From positions 620,001-684,000 of the forward strand of contig JAWWNJ010000101.1 of the NCBI GenBank assembly GCA_037176885.1: 64,000 bases of DNA, given 5' to 3'. Origin of the DNA: Favolaschia claudopus (taxonomy: Eukaryota > Basidiomycota > Agaricomycetes > Agaricales > Mycenaceae). The position numbers and the translations under genes are program-made. Positions 43,560 to 55,200 of the stretch are shown piece after piece. Numbering within the stretch: position 1 is the first letter of the stretch; every line of letters starts with the position of its first letter. The notes below the pieces were generated by a model. The model was not told the origin of the DNA, did no database searches, and saw nothing but the letters and a program-made list of their open reading frames with translations.

Positions 43560-44543
43560 ATGCCCACTCCTCGATCATCCCAGGAATCCGACGCTCGTTC
43601 GTCCACTTCACGGCGACATTGGCGGCTCGGCGGCAGTGGAAGTGACAATTCGCCACCCGCGTCGTCCGCGTCCTCCATCGCATCGTCGTCCCCCTCCCAG
43701 TCTCATGCCACTGTCGTTCCGACGCTCCTTGCAGCGCTTGCGCCATCCCACGAGCCTCGTCGACGTACCACCTCCCCAGCGCCGCCACCCTCGCGCCACG
43801 AACTATGGGGCTCGCGTCCGTCCACCCCACAGCGCAATCTTTCCTCTCCCATGCCCACATACGATAGCTCCGCCTCCGGTCCCGGTCAATACATATCGCG
43901 CCCGTCGCTCTCCGTTGCGCCGCCTTCACCGGGCTTCACTCCAACCCCATATGGCTCTAATCCTCCAAAGTCCCCCTCACGCCATTCCCGATATGACTCC
44001 AAATATGATCACGAAAACGACGCGCGGCTACACGTCCCCGGGGCACCACCGCGCAGTCCGCATTATATGAAAGCTTCCCACCGTTGGAATGCTTCCCCGA
44101 ACCCTGTAAACACGAATCAGGACGGCCGTTATCCCATTCCATCTTCCCCCAGCAGCATGACATCCTCGCCAACGACAACGTCTCGGTCTCCCACCGCACC
44201 GCGCTCCCCCGCCTCGCTCGCGCCATCGCCATCACCATCGTCCCTCCCTCGCCAAATGCCATACGACTTCCTTGCTGCAGAGCCTGAACCCGCGCCTCCA
44301 CGCGCACCTCGCTCGAGGTCTCAGCCTCCGCGCTCCAGTGCGGACCATTCGCGCTCCAGTTCGGATCATTCGCGCTCGAGATCGAAGTCGAGGTCGAGAT
44401 CGCGCGCGCCTTCGCCGGACTCTCAGGACGAGATAGACCGCGCGAGCGTGAGGAGAGAGGAGAAGGAGTGGACCGGGGAGTGGAGTGGCGTGCGAGGGAT
44501 GGATGACGTTGTTCGTAGCTTGCGGCTCTTGAAGCTCAAGTAG
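43560..44543 (+). CDS. Disordered Ser/Pro/Arg-rich protein
   Basis: Single exon, 327 residues, starting at an ATG after a pyrimidine-rich leader. Nearly the whole chain is low complexity: Ser/Pro runs (SSPSSMTSSPTTTSRSPTAP), many S-P and T-P pairs that are potential proline-directed kinase sites, and an RS-rich stretch near residues 262-290 (ADHSRSSSDHSRSRSKSRSR). An acidic-then-charged C-terminal helix follows (DEIDRASVRREEKEWTGEW), ending VRSLRLLKLK. The RS block recalls SR splicing-type proteins, but there is no RRM. No catalytic domain, signal peptide or membrane segment is visible. It is likely intracellular and a phosphorylation target; beyond that I cannot assign a role. Confidence 0.72.
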   Translation: MPTPRSSQESDARSSTSRRHWRLGGSGSDNSPPASSASSIASSSPSQSHATVVPTLLAALAPSHEPRRRTTSPAPPPSRHELWGSRPSTPQRNLSSPMPTYDSSASGPGQYISRPSLSVAPPSPGFTPTPYGSNPPKSPSRHSRYDSKYDHENDARLHVPGAPPRSPHYMKASHRWNASPNPVNTNQDGRYPIPSSPSSMTSSPTTTSRSPTAPRSPASLAPSPSPSSLPRQMPYDFLAAEPEPAPPRAPRSRSQPPRSSADHSRSSSDHSRSRSKSRSRSRAPSPDSQDEIDRASVRREEKEWTGEWSGVRGMDDVVRSLRLLKLK

Positions 44544-45367
44544 GCAGCCTCGCGGAGGTGCTGGAGCTTTATGCGGCGCAGCAAGTGTACGGGTTAATCC
44601 CGGCTGTTGCCCTCCGACTCGATTGCGATCCGATCTCATCTTCCAAAATAAACCAGCGAAGTTTTTCGCTAATTCCCTGGACTTGCTTTCACGAAATACT
44701 CACGATACTTGTATGGCTCGAAACTAGTGTGTATTGTATCCTGCTCTTAATATGAAGTAATCTGTACTTTCTTCGATGAGGTAGATTGCGCTAGATGCAA
44801 CATCAGTGAGAAGAAGCGATGTTCTCTTGCAAACAAAGCAAACTTCTCCGAGATCACTCAGTCGTCTCAAATTACGATGCCCTGAAAATTTGCGAGGCAA
44901 TTTTGGAATGCCCGCCTGCCCCCGTTGCGAAGTACGATTCTCTAAGGGTATATTTTTTACCTTCAATGCCGCTCATACTTTCTATATGGTCCGAACGTTT
45001 CATATTCCGCGTCCAACAACACACAACCTCCAAGTTCCTTCCTTCCTTGATGACTCACGTGAAACAGCCTCAGAAGGCATGGTAGGAACTGGTAGGAACC
45101 AAGTGGGAACGCGCGAACGCCTTCCCACGTGATCGCGTTCTGTTCGCTTTCTCTCTCTCTTTACGGTAAACTTGAGGTTTACGCCGAATTTAGCGTCGAT
45201 GAGCAATGAGGGCGTGGCGTCTAACATGCCTATGGAAACTATGAACCTGAGTAGGTACCAGCTAACAGTCAAACTCGAAGTATTGAGTGTTAAGGAACGA
45301 AATGCTATGGACTGTTTTCACCATCTACTTCATACTCATGATCAGTATGCGTCCCATATAGCTCAGC
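44544..45367. other. Intergenic region between convergent genes
   Basis: About 820 bases with short frames only; no gene recognised. Confidence 0.5.
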
Positions 45368-47921
45368 TCATGCGCTTTGTCCCTTCTTTTTCAAAAATGC
45401 GACCAGTTTCGGCTGTGCGGCAGCCAGGCATTCGTTTAGGTCCTCCTGATCGACGAACCTGAGTTTTGACATCGCTACCAAGCACGGTCAGTATCGACGA
45501 TCTAATTGCCCAAGAAACTGCCTAACCTTTATCCGAGACTAACACAACCTGATTGAACGGTTGCTTGAGAGGAGGGATTCCCACTGCTTCGTTCCCTGCG
45601 TCCTCAACTGTCACTCTCTGTGCGGGTGAAAGCGAGCCAGCGCCGGCGACGATGTCGACGTCCCTCATTGCCGCGAACGCAGCCTTATTTTGGGCGTTGA
45701 AAGTCTTGTCCGTTAGCATAGCGTCGACCTGCTCTACTGTAGGAATGGGGATTTTCGGTGCCGGATGGGATGGGTTGTCATCTTTGCTGATTCCCTCGTC
45801 GGTGGGAGGTTCAGCAGGAGTAGTCTTCTTCAGGAAACGGGTGATTGCGCCCCCAAGTCGAGCCTGATCTGCCCGGAACTAATCCGAAATATCAGAGAGT
45901 TCTGAACGATCTACTGCTACCACAATACGCACCTTGTCTACAGTTGATTTTGAGGTCCCAACGTCGTTGACTCTAGATGAAAGTCAGTAGCATTAAGGAT
46001 TGGAAATTCCTAGAACGTACTTGAGGGCAGAGGAATCAAGGCTAAACTCTAAAAATGAATCTGAGCCACCAGTTACTCGCCTAAGACAATAAGTATGAGA
46101 CGCACCCATGACGACTGTGCCACCCTGGGTCGCACACTTGTCCGCAAGGAAAGTCGCGCCAAAAAGCTCAGCGTTAGCCTTATCTGGGGTAACATAGAAT
46201 CCACCTAAAGCCGACAACGATAATTCAGAGTGATTCGAAATGGCCAATTAGATCTCCACGGCTCACCAGACCATGTAAACTCGTTGGGGAAAATTCGGTC
46301 CGGCTGTAGGACGAACGTCCCAGCCTGAACCTGACTCTTAATCGAAGCAGCGAAATTTTTGCATGTCGCGTGAAATTGAGTTCCAGCGATAGCGCGGCCG
46401 AAAAGCTTTTGAAGTCTTCTTTGCCGCCGTCTTCTTCGAGCTGCCGGGAATAGGACAGCTCACAGGAGCTGCCGCTTTAGACGCCTGATTGAGTGTATAT
46501 TATGCGATCAGAGAATATGCATTGAATCGTTTGAGTTATACTCGCCGAAGGACGTGCACTTGAGGCTGGTGCGAGGCTCAGTTGGCATGGATGACCTCAG
46601 GCAGCATGAAAACATTCACCTGAAACCTTGGTCGGCGGCTTGACAGCCGTATGAATCCTGTATCGGACTGACTGCGAGGAAATGAATAGTTAGACAAGGA
46701 CATACGCGCTTTAGCTGGGGCTTTTGCTGGGGCCTTGGCAGCTGATTGAAGCATCGTCAGATTTCGAATGACAATCTCTCGGCAGTACATACGCGGCGTA
46801 GCCGGCGCTTTTGTTGGAGGCTTTGCTGGCGCCTTTGCAGCTACAATGAATTGAAGTAAGATTTCAATCTGCCAAGGAAGACTCTTAGTCGGAAACACAT
46901 AGTACATACGCGCTTTGGCTGGGGCCTTCGCAGGAGCTTTAGCGGCTGGAATTGAATCCATCCTCAGTCTTGAATTGACACCTAAATTTTCCAAATACAT
47001 ACGTGCTTTTGCTGGAGCCTTGACTGGAGCTTTGACAGCTGAGAGCCGGGGCAAGGGTGAGGATCGACAAAGGGATAGCTTGGGAGCGACATACGCGCTT
47101 TGGCTGGGGTTTCACTGGGGGTTTTGCGGCTGGCAATCCGAAAGGAAGTCAAAAAAATAAGAACAGAATAAAGACAAAGAAGGAAGAAGAATCTTCGAAG
47201 CTACTCACGCGCTTTGGCTGGAGCCTTAACCGGAGTGACGGGTTTAGCAGCTATATAATGTACGAAAATTGTTGATTGCATGTCTAGTAGAAGAACCGGA
47301 ACACGTACCAGGTTTCGCTACAGGTTTAGCCACTAAATTATTGCGAAACTTCTGTTAGATTGATGCTTCAAACCGGAGCTGTTGTCGGCCTACCTGGCTT
47401 CGCGGCGGGTTTCGCAACTGGAAAAATAAAGTAATCATTGATGGAGATTATGCATCCTTAGTATGTAGAACGCACCTGGTTTTGCCTTCACTGGCGGTTT
47501 GACCAAGCGGTATTAGAATACATCTCTCTTCGATAAGGAACGTGAAATTCTCACCGACTGGCTTCGCAACAGGCTTCTTCGCCACCGTCTTGGTTTTTGC
47601 ACGTCCCTCCAAGACCTAATGATACTTGGATTAGCTATATGACATATATCTGCGGTGACTTGCAGCGCACGGGTTCATCATGGAGTTCGAGGTCATCGTT
47701 GTCGAATGTGGGTTGTATATTAGCGGGTTCATGGTTGACATTAATATCATCTGTAGTGCGGGCGGCGAGATCCTGTGGTTACACGGACAAGAATTAGTTT
47801 CTGACGACCTCTTCCGTGGAATTTAAGTACAATGACGTACCTGAACATTCCGAAGCACCGGCGCAGAGAGGGTCGGTAGCGTGAGGGCAAGGGAGATGAA
47901 GAGAGCGAAGGGGATGCGCAT
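45368..47921 (-). CDS. Secreted microexon-encoded Ala-Lys-Pro repeat protein with ADP-ribosyltransferase-like domain
   Basis: About 21 exons. A signal peptide (MRIPFALFISLALTLPTLSA) lies in 47841-47921, then an acidic exon (47671-47772) and a basic one (47555-47615). Nine microexons follow: 47476-47490 (15 nt), 47394-47417 (24), 47309-47332 (24), 47209-47250 (42), 47095-47129 (35), 47003-47038 (36), 46910-46945 (36), 46793-46840 (48) and 46706-46741 (36). Most encode variants of A-K-A-P-A-K-A-P. After three more tiny exons (46620-46638, 46542-46565 and an 11-nt one near 46,455) a folded domain spans 46267-46405, 46106-46204 and 46021-46060. It contains FHAT, GGFYVTPD and LEFSLD, resembling the H-Y-E arrangement of ADP-ribosyltransferase folds. 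Exons 45933-45972, 45527-45878 and 45368-45474 end the gene. The 35-nt microexon is the only repeat exon not divisible by three. Exon joins from 46,640 to 46,405 are less certain. Secreted ART-like proteins can be toxins or effectors; activity is not shown. Confidence 0.68.
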
Positions 47922-48053
47922 GGCGTCGAGTCAAAGAAGGAAGGAACGAAGTGAAATAAGTTGCTGATCGAGAAGAGGGGAAAGGCGTGGAGAAGCGAGA
48001 AAAAGGTGGACCAGCCGGGAGAATGAGAATACTATCGAGACGATACATCCGGT

Positions 48054-48060
48054 CCTTATA
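48054..48060 (-). promoter_or_regulatory. TATA box of the microexon gene
   Basis: TATAAGG on the minus strand, about 135 bases upstream of the ATG at 47921. Confidence 0.45.
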
Positions 48061-48374
48061 TCGTCTCGGGGAGTCGGGTTTGGATTGCTGTGGGATCAGA
48101 TTCAATTGAAACTAGTATTTGGTCCGGGCAACAAGGATCCGAGTAAGCTTACTCAGGCCCAAATATACTTTGGCCAGTAATTGCCGGTGGCGATGCTGCG
48201 CCTGAGTCCGCCAGAGTCGTAGCAAAACTCTAGCGGCGATCGGAGGCTATGATGCAAAGATATCAGTTTCGGCGTCGTCATGCATGTCAAGGTCGATGAA
48301 ACGTGCTCGACGCGGGGCACATACAAAGTAACTCGGTCTGTGGGCTGCAGATTGATTCATTTCCCTCCCGCCCC

Positions 48375-49298
48375 ATGGCCGCCCGATCGAATTCGACCCC
48401 ACCAAATATTCTCCCGGAGGACGTAGAGCGAGCGATAGTCGACGCGACGTTGTATGAGTCGAAGGAGATGTGCAACACCATGGCTCTTGTAGCATCCAGG
48501 TTCTATTCCTGGTCAGTTGGTTTGGCTGTGACTTCTTTCGGTGCACATTCGATTACTCATAGAAGAACTAGGACCAAACCTCATATTCACCGCACCGTCA
48601 TAGTTCGGCGCACTGAACACTGGATGAGGCGCATTAGCGACGTCCTAATCCCAAATGCAGCTCTCATTCAGACCTTGGTGGTCGATTTGCCACTTGTTCA
48701 AGGGTCGCTTTCGGATGACGAATTATCCGCGGTCGCGAGATTGGTTGAAGCTGCGCATGGGGTCAAAAACCTGGCAGTGCCGTGGAGCATTTGGATTGAG
48801 CTACCTAACCAATGCGGCTCTCTTGCGCTGAAAAGCCTCTACCTATTCTGGGATCGCACGCATCCAGCTACGGAGCCATCCCTAGCAAATTTGCAGCGTC
48901 CTGAGGCGTTGGAAGAGTTGGTCATATACGCACCGGCGGATCTACGGGAAATGACGCCTTTTCGGTCATGGGGAGACTTGTACTTCCCTGACACAAGCGA
49001 CTGTCCAAATCTCGCGTACATCGCATATGCGGCGGACCGGTGCCCCATGCCGACAGTGGGATCGCTTTGCGAGGATATACCTCATCTGAAGGCCGCTATG
49101 TTCATACTTGCCGGGATTGCCGAGAAATTCGTAGCCGATGAGGACCCAGTGGTGACCGAAGACAAGGAAACATATACGAATTTTTTCTCGACCTATCTGC
49201 GTTACTGGAGTCAGTTGTTGAAGGAGTGGATAGCGAGGACGGAGGGAGCAGAGAGCATTTTGAACTATTCCCAGCATCGAACAGTAGATACCTCATAA
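48375..49298 (+). CDS. F-box-like hypothetical protein
   Basis: ATG at 48375 (MAARSNSTPPNILPEDVERAI). A 60-base intron at 48512-48571 (GT...AG) splits a Trp codon and joins RFYSW to TKPHIHRTVIV, the expected continuity in this agaricomycete family; without its removal a long non-conserved insert would remain in frame. About 287 residues. The N-terminal LPEDVERAIVDATLYES replaces a canonical F-box. The rest has weakly repetitive Leu-rich segments typical of F-box-like proteins that often occur in large gene families in mushrooms. No catalytic motif, signal peptide or membrane segment. A substrate-adaptor role is inferred only from family resemblance. Its 3' side lies 390 bases before the LINE insertion. 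Confidence 0.72.
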   Translation: MAARSNSTPPNILPEDVERAIVDATLYESKEMCNTMALVASRFYSWSVGLAVTSFGAHSITHRRTRTKPHIHRTVIVRRTEHWMRRISDVLIPNAALIQTLVVDLPLVQGSLSDDELSAVARLVEAAHGVKNLAVPWSIWIELPNQCGSLALKSLYLFWDRTHPATEPSLANLQRPEALEELVIYAPADLREMTPFRSWGDLYFPDTSDCPNLAYIAYAADRCPMPTVGSLCEDIPHLKAAMFILAGIAEKFVADEDPVVTEDKETYTNFFSTYLRYWSQLLKEWIARTEGAESILNYSQHRTVDTS

Positions 49299-49670
49299 AG
49301 CCAGCTGAATTCGAAGTCGGCCATTGGTGTACGCGGAATTGGGAATACTTGTTAGTAGCAACAGTCTCTCAAACGGTTTGAAGTCTTTCCTGCATTCTGA
49401 CTTCCGGTCAATGTCAGAGTCTTGAATTGAGGAATATACTGTTCACGGCACCTCCGATTTCGCTCAGGCTCGAGGAACGTGCTCGCACTGACTCCGAGTC
49501 CGAGTCGGAGACTACTGTATGAGGAAACCCAGACATTGCCCGGTCCCAGTAGGTGGTGGAAAAGAAGGTTCATTCAGCCGGCGATATGCTTACAAGCAGA
49601 TTTTGTTCATTCCAAGAGCTTCCAGCTGCGTTTGAGGAGACTGAGCTCTAACGTGGAAATGGTAAGAGGC
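49299..49670. other. Intergenic region left of the LINE
   Basis: Short frames only. The last bases (49671-49684) are the left copy of the LINE target-site duplication. Confidence 0.5.
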
Positions 49671-49684
49671 AAAAGAGTCCGGTG

Positions 49685-51268
49685 TTGGCCAAACTGAACA
49701 ATGTCGCATTTGAATTTGTGCCAGAGTGTTTGTATATTTGGATGCTCGGGTGACGGATTACGTTCGGGCAGAGAATCGAGGTCATCTAGCAGCTGTTTTG
49801 CAAGTTGTTGGACGTGTCTCATGAATTTGGGAGTTTTCAACAGATATAGAGGCATGGACCATCGTCCGTGGCCAAGTCGAACTTCCGGCCTACAAGTCAA
49901 TTCGGTCAATACCAGGCGGTGATCGCTTTTCACTGCTGTGTGCGTAATATTCCAGCCTCTGAATAAGTCGAATTTTCGACTATCTACTAACATTCTGTCA
50001 ATGCGAGCGTGAGATGTTAAAAGCAGACCTCCTGCTTCGTCTTTCCGATGTTGCCAGCAAGTGTATTCTCTAGCGTCCGTGAAGGTAGAACGCCATCCAT
50101 CCTGCCAGCGAAATAGTGCTTTAAGTCTAAGAAATGATTCGGAGACCTCATCGGCCGCATTCGATGAGCGATCAAGCGGGTCTTCTACAAAGTTCCAATC
50201 GCCTGCCGTTAAATCAGGCAGAGGAAGGTGAGGGTCACTTAACCATAGTGCCCATAGATCATCCCAGAGTTTCCTTCGTTCTTGCGCTGAATTTGGAGCG
50301 TAGATATTGAGAACGGTGAATACTTCGTCCTGATGCCAGGGGATCGACATGAGAATAGCGCGGCCTGGAATGAGCACCCATTCCTTATAGTTATCGGAGT
50401 CCACAAATTTCTTATTAAGCACGAAGGCTACGCCCGCTGTTGAATTCGGTTTATTAGGGTCACCTGAGTTCAGAATCTTGAACCACCTTTGGAATATGTT
50501 ATTGAATTGAACGGAGGCATCAATGTCGAGGTGAGATTCTTGTATAGCCAGAATCCCTATCCTGTTTTCATCCATCGTCTGTTTCAAAAATCGAAATTTA
50601 TGGTCGGCACTGTGCATTGACTTACTTTGGTCACGGCCGTTGATATTCAAAGATCCGATGGTAAGGTTAGATTTTGTAGACTTGCCCCCGCGGTCCAGTC
50701 TGGGAGGTTTGTTTCTTTTTTGAATCATCGCAACTTCCTCGGTCCAGTTTTGGCCGAGTAAATCTTCGTCTTCGTTTAGACGTGTATCTTGTAGGATTTC
50801 ATTTTGCCTGTTGAAATTTATGTCAGTTGCTGGCGCGTAGCGCGCTGTATTCCTGGATTGGGAGCTTTCAGGCCCCTCTCCATCTCCCAAAGTCGACGTC
50901 GACTGTAATAAGCTCTCTGAATTTACATCCAGACAGCTATTCGACTTGCCATTCTGTTGTGGATCCACCGAAGCAGACGGAATCAACCACGGTGAGTCAG
51001 TTGAATTGCAAGTCAAATGAGGAGAGGGACGTACGGACTGCTCCTCGCCCGTCGCTGTAACAGCCGGAGCAGCAAAGCTATCACAGAAGGGGTCGCGCGG
51101 TGGGTAGTCGGAGCTAGGCCCCAGATCACCCCGACTCCTGCTGGATTCACCTTCTGAACTCGCAGCCTGCAGGCACTGGCGAGAGGGAGGTACCACGTCC
51201 CCGAAACCCTCTCGTGATCCAAGAGGGTCCTCGGTACAAAGTCGGATTTTCTTACGGGTGTGTTGCAT
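49685..51268 (-). CDS. LINE ORF2 N-terminal part: APE-type endonuclease (inverted)
   Basis: Frame from the ATG at 51268; LINE-derived sequence stops at 49685 and the frame then runs into flanking DNA to a stop at 49607. About 200 Ser-rich residues precede the endonuclease. Endonuclease motifs appear in order: LNINGRDQ, ILAIQESHLD (catalytic Glu), LNIYAPNSAQER, TAGDWNFVEDPLDR (the GD-x-N motif), ARIDRMLVDS and VKSDHRLVLTEL (SDH catalytic His). All key residues of the APE-like fold are kept. The C-terminal part breaks off where the inverted segment meets host DNA, and its continuation is the plus-strand reverse transcriptase. As separated, neither half gives a full ORF2. Confidence 0.9.
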
Positions 51269-51706
51269 GGAAAGGTGCGTTTCAAGACCGCCGTCTGTGA
51301 GGAAACAAGCATAGGAAATTAGAGGTCATCCGTCGTGCAATTGAGGTCAATCAAGATCGACACACGCACTCTGTATAACAGCTTAGTTAGGTATGAGAAC
51401 CAAGAGTTGATCGATAGAGGACAGACTTTCAAGCTCACACTGAAAAGCATGTGTCGAAGCACACAGTAGACGATCATTTGACACTCATATTGTACAGAAA
51501 GGACAAAGGAGATCGTGTATGGTAGGTAGGTGATAGTAGAGTAACTATAGAATCGGCAGATCAGTCGCGTATTGTACAAGTAGAAGAACGTCAGGTAGAG
51601 TAGCAGTCACGGAATCAAGAGATATAAGTACAGGGGGGGACGAAGAAATTGGAGCTATCAGTTATGTGTGGGGCAAGGGACGGGATGGCAAGCGGCCAGT
51701 ATATAT

Positions 51707-52207
51707 TTAATAGTAGTAGGGAGCGTACCCATGGCCGCCGCGGAAGGCGCCACGCCCGCGACCGCCACCACCACGCGTAGAACCATATCCACCACGTCCG
51801 CCGCCAGTGCCGCGAAAGTTACCGCGGCCGTTACCACGGTTAGATGGTGCGTGAGTTGGTGGAGCAGCAGGGGTGGGTGTAAACGCGAGGGTGGAGCTGG
51901 TTGCACCGTTGTCATCGTCGTTGTCGACTGGGGCGTCAGCAGGGATGCCGAAGATGGCGCGATACTTTTCGGAAGTCGTGATGGGGCAGGCGTCTTCGTA
52001 GTGGTCCATCCCGTGGCACTTGCCACATTCCATCAGTTTGCTGCCGCCGGTTCCCAGCCACGCTGTCGCTAAGCCGCGGCCGGGGACGTCGAAGAAGTAG
52101 CTGGCAGTCATGATGTGTTTGTGGAGACGTAGATTGACGTTGGAGTCGAGATCGAAGGGAGGGAGAATGATGCGGACGGCAGGGACCTCATACGATTGCC
52201 CATTGAT
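51707..52207 (-). CDS. LINE ORF1 C-terminal part: zinc-knuckle RGG protein (inverted, 5'-truncated)
   Basis: Minus-strand frame that opens at the inversion junction without its own start and ends at 51707; about 166 residues. It contains one CCHC knuckle (CGKCHGMDHYEDAC, C-x2-C-x4-H-x4-C) and a C-terminal Gly/Arg-rich RGG region (GRGNFRGTGGGRGGYGS). Both are nucleic-acid binding features of LINE ORF1 / Gag-like proteins. The upstream part was lost by truncation at the junction. An internal ATG at 52111 exists but probably is not the native start. Confidence 0.75.
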   Translation of the reverse strand: MNGQSYEVPAVRIILPPFDLDSNVNLRLHKHIMTASYFFDVPGRGLATAWLGTGGSKLMECGKCHGMDHYEDACPITTSEKYRAIFGIPADAPVDNDDDNGATSSTLAFTPTPAAPPTHAPSNRGNGRGNFRGTGGGRGGYGSTRGGGGRGRGAFRGGHGYAPYYY

Positions 52208-55200
52208 TCTTCGTCACCGACGAATCAACCCAACAGATTCGAACGTGGAAAGCACAACTTTCCTTTGCCATTCATGATGACTCCTTACCCCTGGCTGACC
52301 GCTTCGAAGTGATAACCAGATTGGAGAATAAAATTGACAATTTCAAACGTAGCCAAGCAGAGGATAAGAAAGCGACGACTCAAGCAAGATACGACGTTGA
52401 AGGGGAATCGTTACGGACATCAATGTGGACAAATTCTGCCCGAAGCTACCATACAAAAGATTCGATTCATGAGTTTAAATCGACTGAGTGCCCGCAACTC
52501 GGAGGGCAACGACGATATGAGGACAGACCAAAACGGATGGCTCAAATGGCACGCGATTATCATAACTCTGTTCAAACAAAGAATCTGCCAGACGAGTATA
52601 CAAGGTTGGTGGCTACCGAGATAGTCCTTGATCATTGCAAGGTAAACCTTTCCGAACAAGAGCATCTCGAGATGGATAAAGCATTGTCGGAGGAAGAAAT
52701 TCGCGAAGCCCTGAAACTCTCAAAGAATGGAAAGGCCCCAGGTTTGAACGGAATTCCTTATGAATTCTTCCGAATCCTGGATATAAACTATAAACTGTCC
52801 AAGGGTTCGTCTCACGAATGCTTCGACATCATGGGTTTCCTGACTAAACTCTTTACACACATCGAAACTCAACATATAACTGCCGGAACAAATTTTAACG
52901 AGGGCTGGCTTTGCCCGTTCTACAAAAGGGGGGACAAAGCATTGATAAGTAATTACCGGCCAATAACCCTGCTCAACACCGATTATAAATTATTAACAAA
53001 GGCGCACTCACTGAGACTCATGCGCGTAGCCCCGTCACTAGTTCATCCTGATCAGGTTGGATTTATGAAAGGTAGAAAGATCGAGGACCAAGTCAAACTC
53101 GTTAAATTCTTGCTGAATTATGCAGAGGTCACTGAAAACGTCGATGGTGTGATAGTGGCACTGGACCAGGAGAAAGCGTATGATAGAATAAATCATGACT
53201 ACTTGCTGCGCGTACTTCACCATATGCGATTTCCTAGCCGGTTTTGCTCAATGATTAAGGATTTGTATACGAACGCAAGAACATTAGTAATGGTCAATGG
53301 AGAATTAAGTGACGAATACTTTGTAATACGAGGCGTTAGACAAGGAGACCCCTTGTCTTGTTTGCTATTCAATCTAGCCATTGAACCTCTTGCATGCCTT
53401 GTCCGTGATGCAGACTTGAAAGGTATATTAATTCCGGGAACAGATCGTAATCTCGTACTCTCGCTCTTTGCTGATGATACGACAATATTCCTCTCCTCTG
53501 AGGATTCCTGGTCCGATCTATGGAAGATCCTAGACCTGTGGTGTACGGCGTCAACCGCTAAGTTCAATCATAGTAAGACTGTGATCTTACCCTTCGGTTA
53601 TCCCGAATATCGTACACGAGTATCCAAGGAGCGACGAATCAATCCTTCGGTGAGAGCCTGCCATTCAATAGAAAATAATATCAGAATAATTGAGGACGGA
53701 GAAACGTGCCGCATACTTGGGGCATGGATTGGGAATAACGTACCTTATATCAAGCCTTGGCCTGAAACGCTAGATAAGATCCGGAACGACTTTGAAAGAT
53801 GGAGCGTAACTGAACCTAGTTTGGAAGGCAAACGTCATATCATTAACATGTTCGCCGGGGGGAGATCGCAGTACTTAACCAGAGTCCAGGGTATGCCCAA
53901 ACATATCGAAGAGTCCTTGCAGAAAATGATTCGAGACTTCTTGTGGGACGGGAAAAAGTCGAGGGTGTCAAGTGAGGCAATGTCTGCAAGCACGGACACC
54001 GGTGGTAAACAAATTCTAGACATAGTGGCCAGAAACGAGGCCATAGACCTATGGAACCTACAATCATACCTCGTTCAGGATGCAAGCCGGGCTTCGTGGT
54101 GCTTCTTCGTTGACTCTCTGCTAACGAATTGGTTAGAATCCAGCTATATCAAAATTCCGAAAGGACAAGTGCAAAATATATTCATACAAAATATCCACCT
54201 ACCAATATCTCCGCGAACTCCGTTACCCGAACAAATTCGACGAATGATAAGGACGGCGCAGAAATACAATCTCACGTTTACGGGACTAAGTATTAGCCAA
54301 GAAATTAAATTGAACATGCCGATGTGGAGGCACCCTGGTGTAAATAAAACAGCTTACGAGGCAGCTTGCAGACGGCGCTCTGCTGCATGTCTACGGTTGA
54401 AGCACGATGTGCGAACTGTTGACCAAACTTTGATGATAGCCTCTCGCCGAACAGTGGTGGCGAATAGGCCCCATTCGATCAATCCATCAGGGATAGCGCG
54501 ACAGAATTGCGGATGCCCAGCGTGTCGACGAGACCGTAACGAGCTGGGATGTAGCAATCCCGGCATATGTATTGAAACCGCGAAAATGCTGATTAACTGC
54601 ATCTGCCCAAAATGGAACCCTACCGCGTCCAACGGCGCGAGCTTTGCCTTGCATGAGAACGAGATTATTTTGAACCAGATGGCGATACAGATAGACGAAC
54701 CAAAAACCTTTGACCCCGATATAACATTGAGGAACTTACAAGATGGCTTCCGTATTTTTGCTTTTGAGGAATACCGGCCGAACCTCGAAGCTCGAAGACC
54801 AGTGACGTTTGATGGAAATACCATCCATCCGCCGACAACATACTACCTTCATCCAGTGATTGTAAACAGCGGACAGCTAGACGCGTGCATTCTGCTAAGG
54901 ATCGTGTCATCAATAACCTCTAGCGATAGCGAAACGGAGGATCTACGCTTGACTTTTGATGATTCAAGTATTCCAGGGACACGAGAAAGTGGACTTCTTG
55001 GCGGAGTCTTGCACATAATCCACTCTAATCCAAAGAATGTTGAACTGATAATTTGTGAATCCTCGGATTTTCTGGTCAGTAGTATGGTTACGAACCGAAC
55101 TTCTTTCCAAAATGACCTTCTCCATCCATGCGCTAAACTTTTGAGGGCCGTATTCGCAGGTCTTAAGGAACACGTACAACACATTCACTTTAAGCAAATT

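Noticed and set aside
49607..51268. Host endonuclease/exonuclease/phosphatase gene
   Set aside because: Motif order, flanking ORF1 and position within the target duplication show it is the inverted endonuclease part of the LINE; its last ~25 codons are flanking DNA.
51668..52072. Plus-strand Thr/Val-rich frame opposite ORF1
   Set aside because: Antisense shadow of the RGG-rich ORF1 segment.
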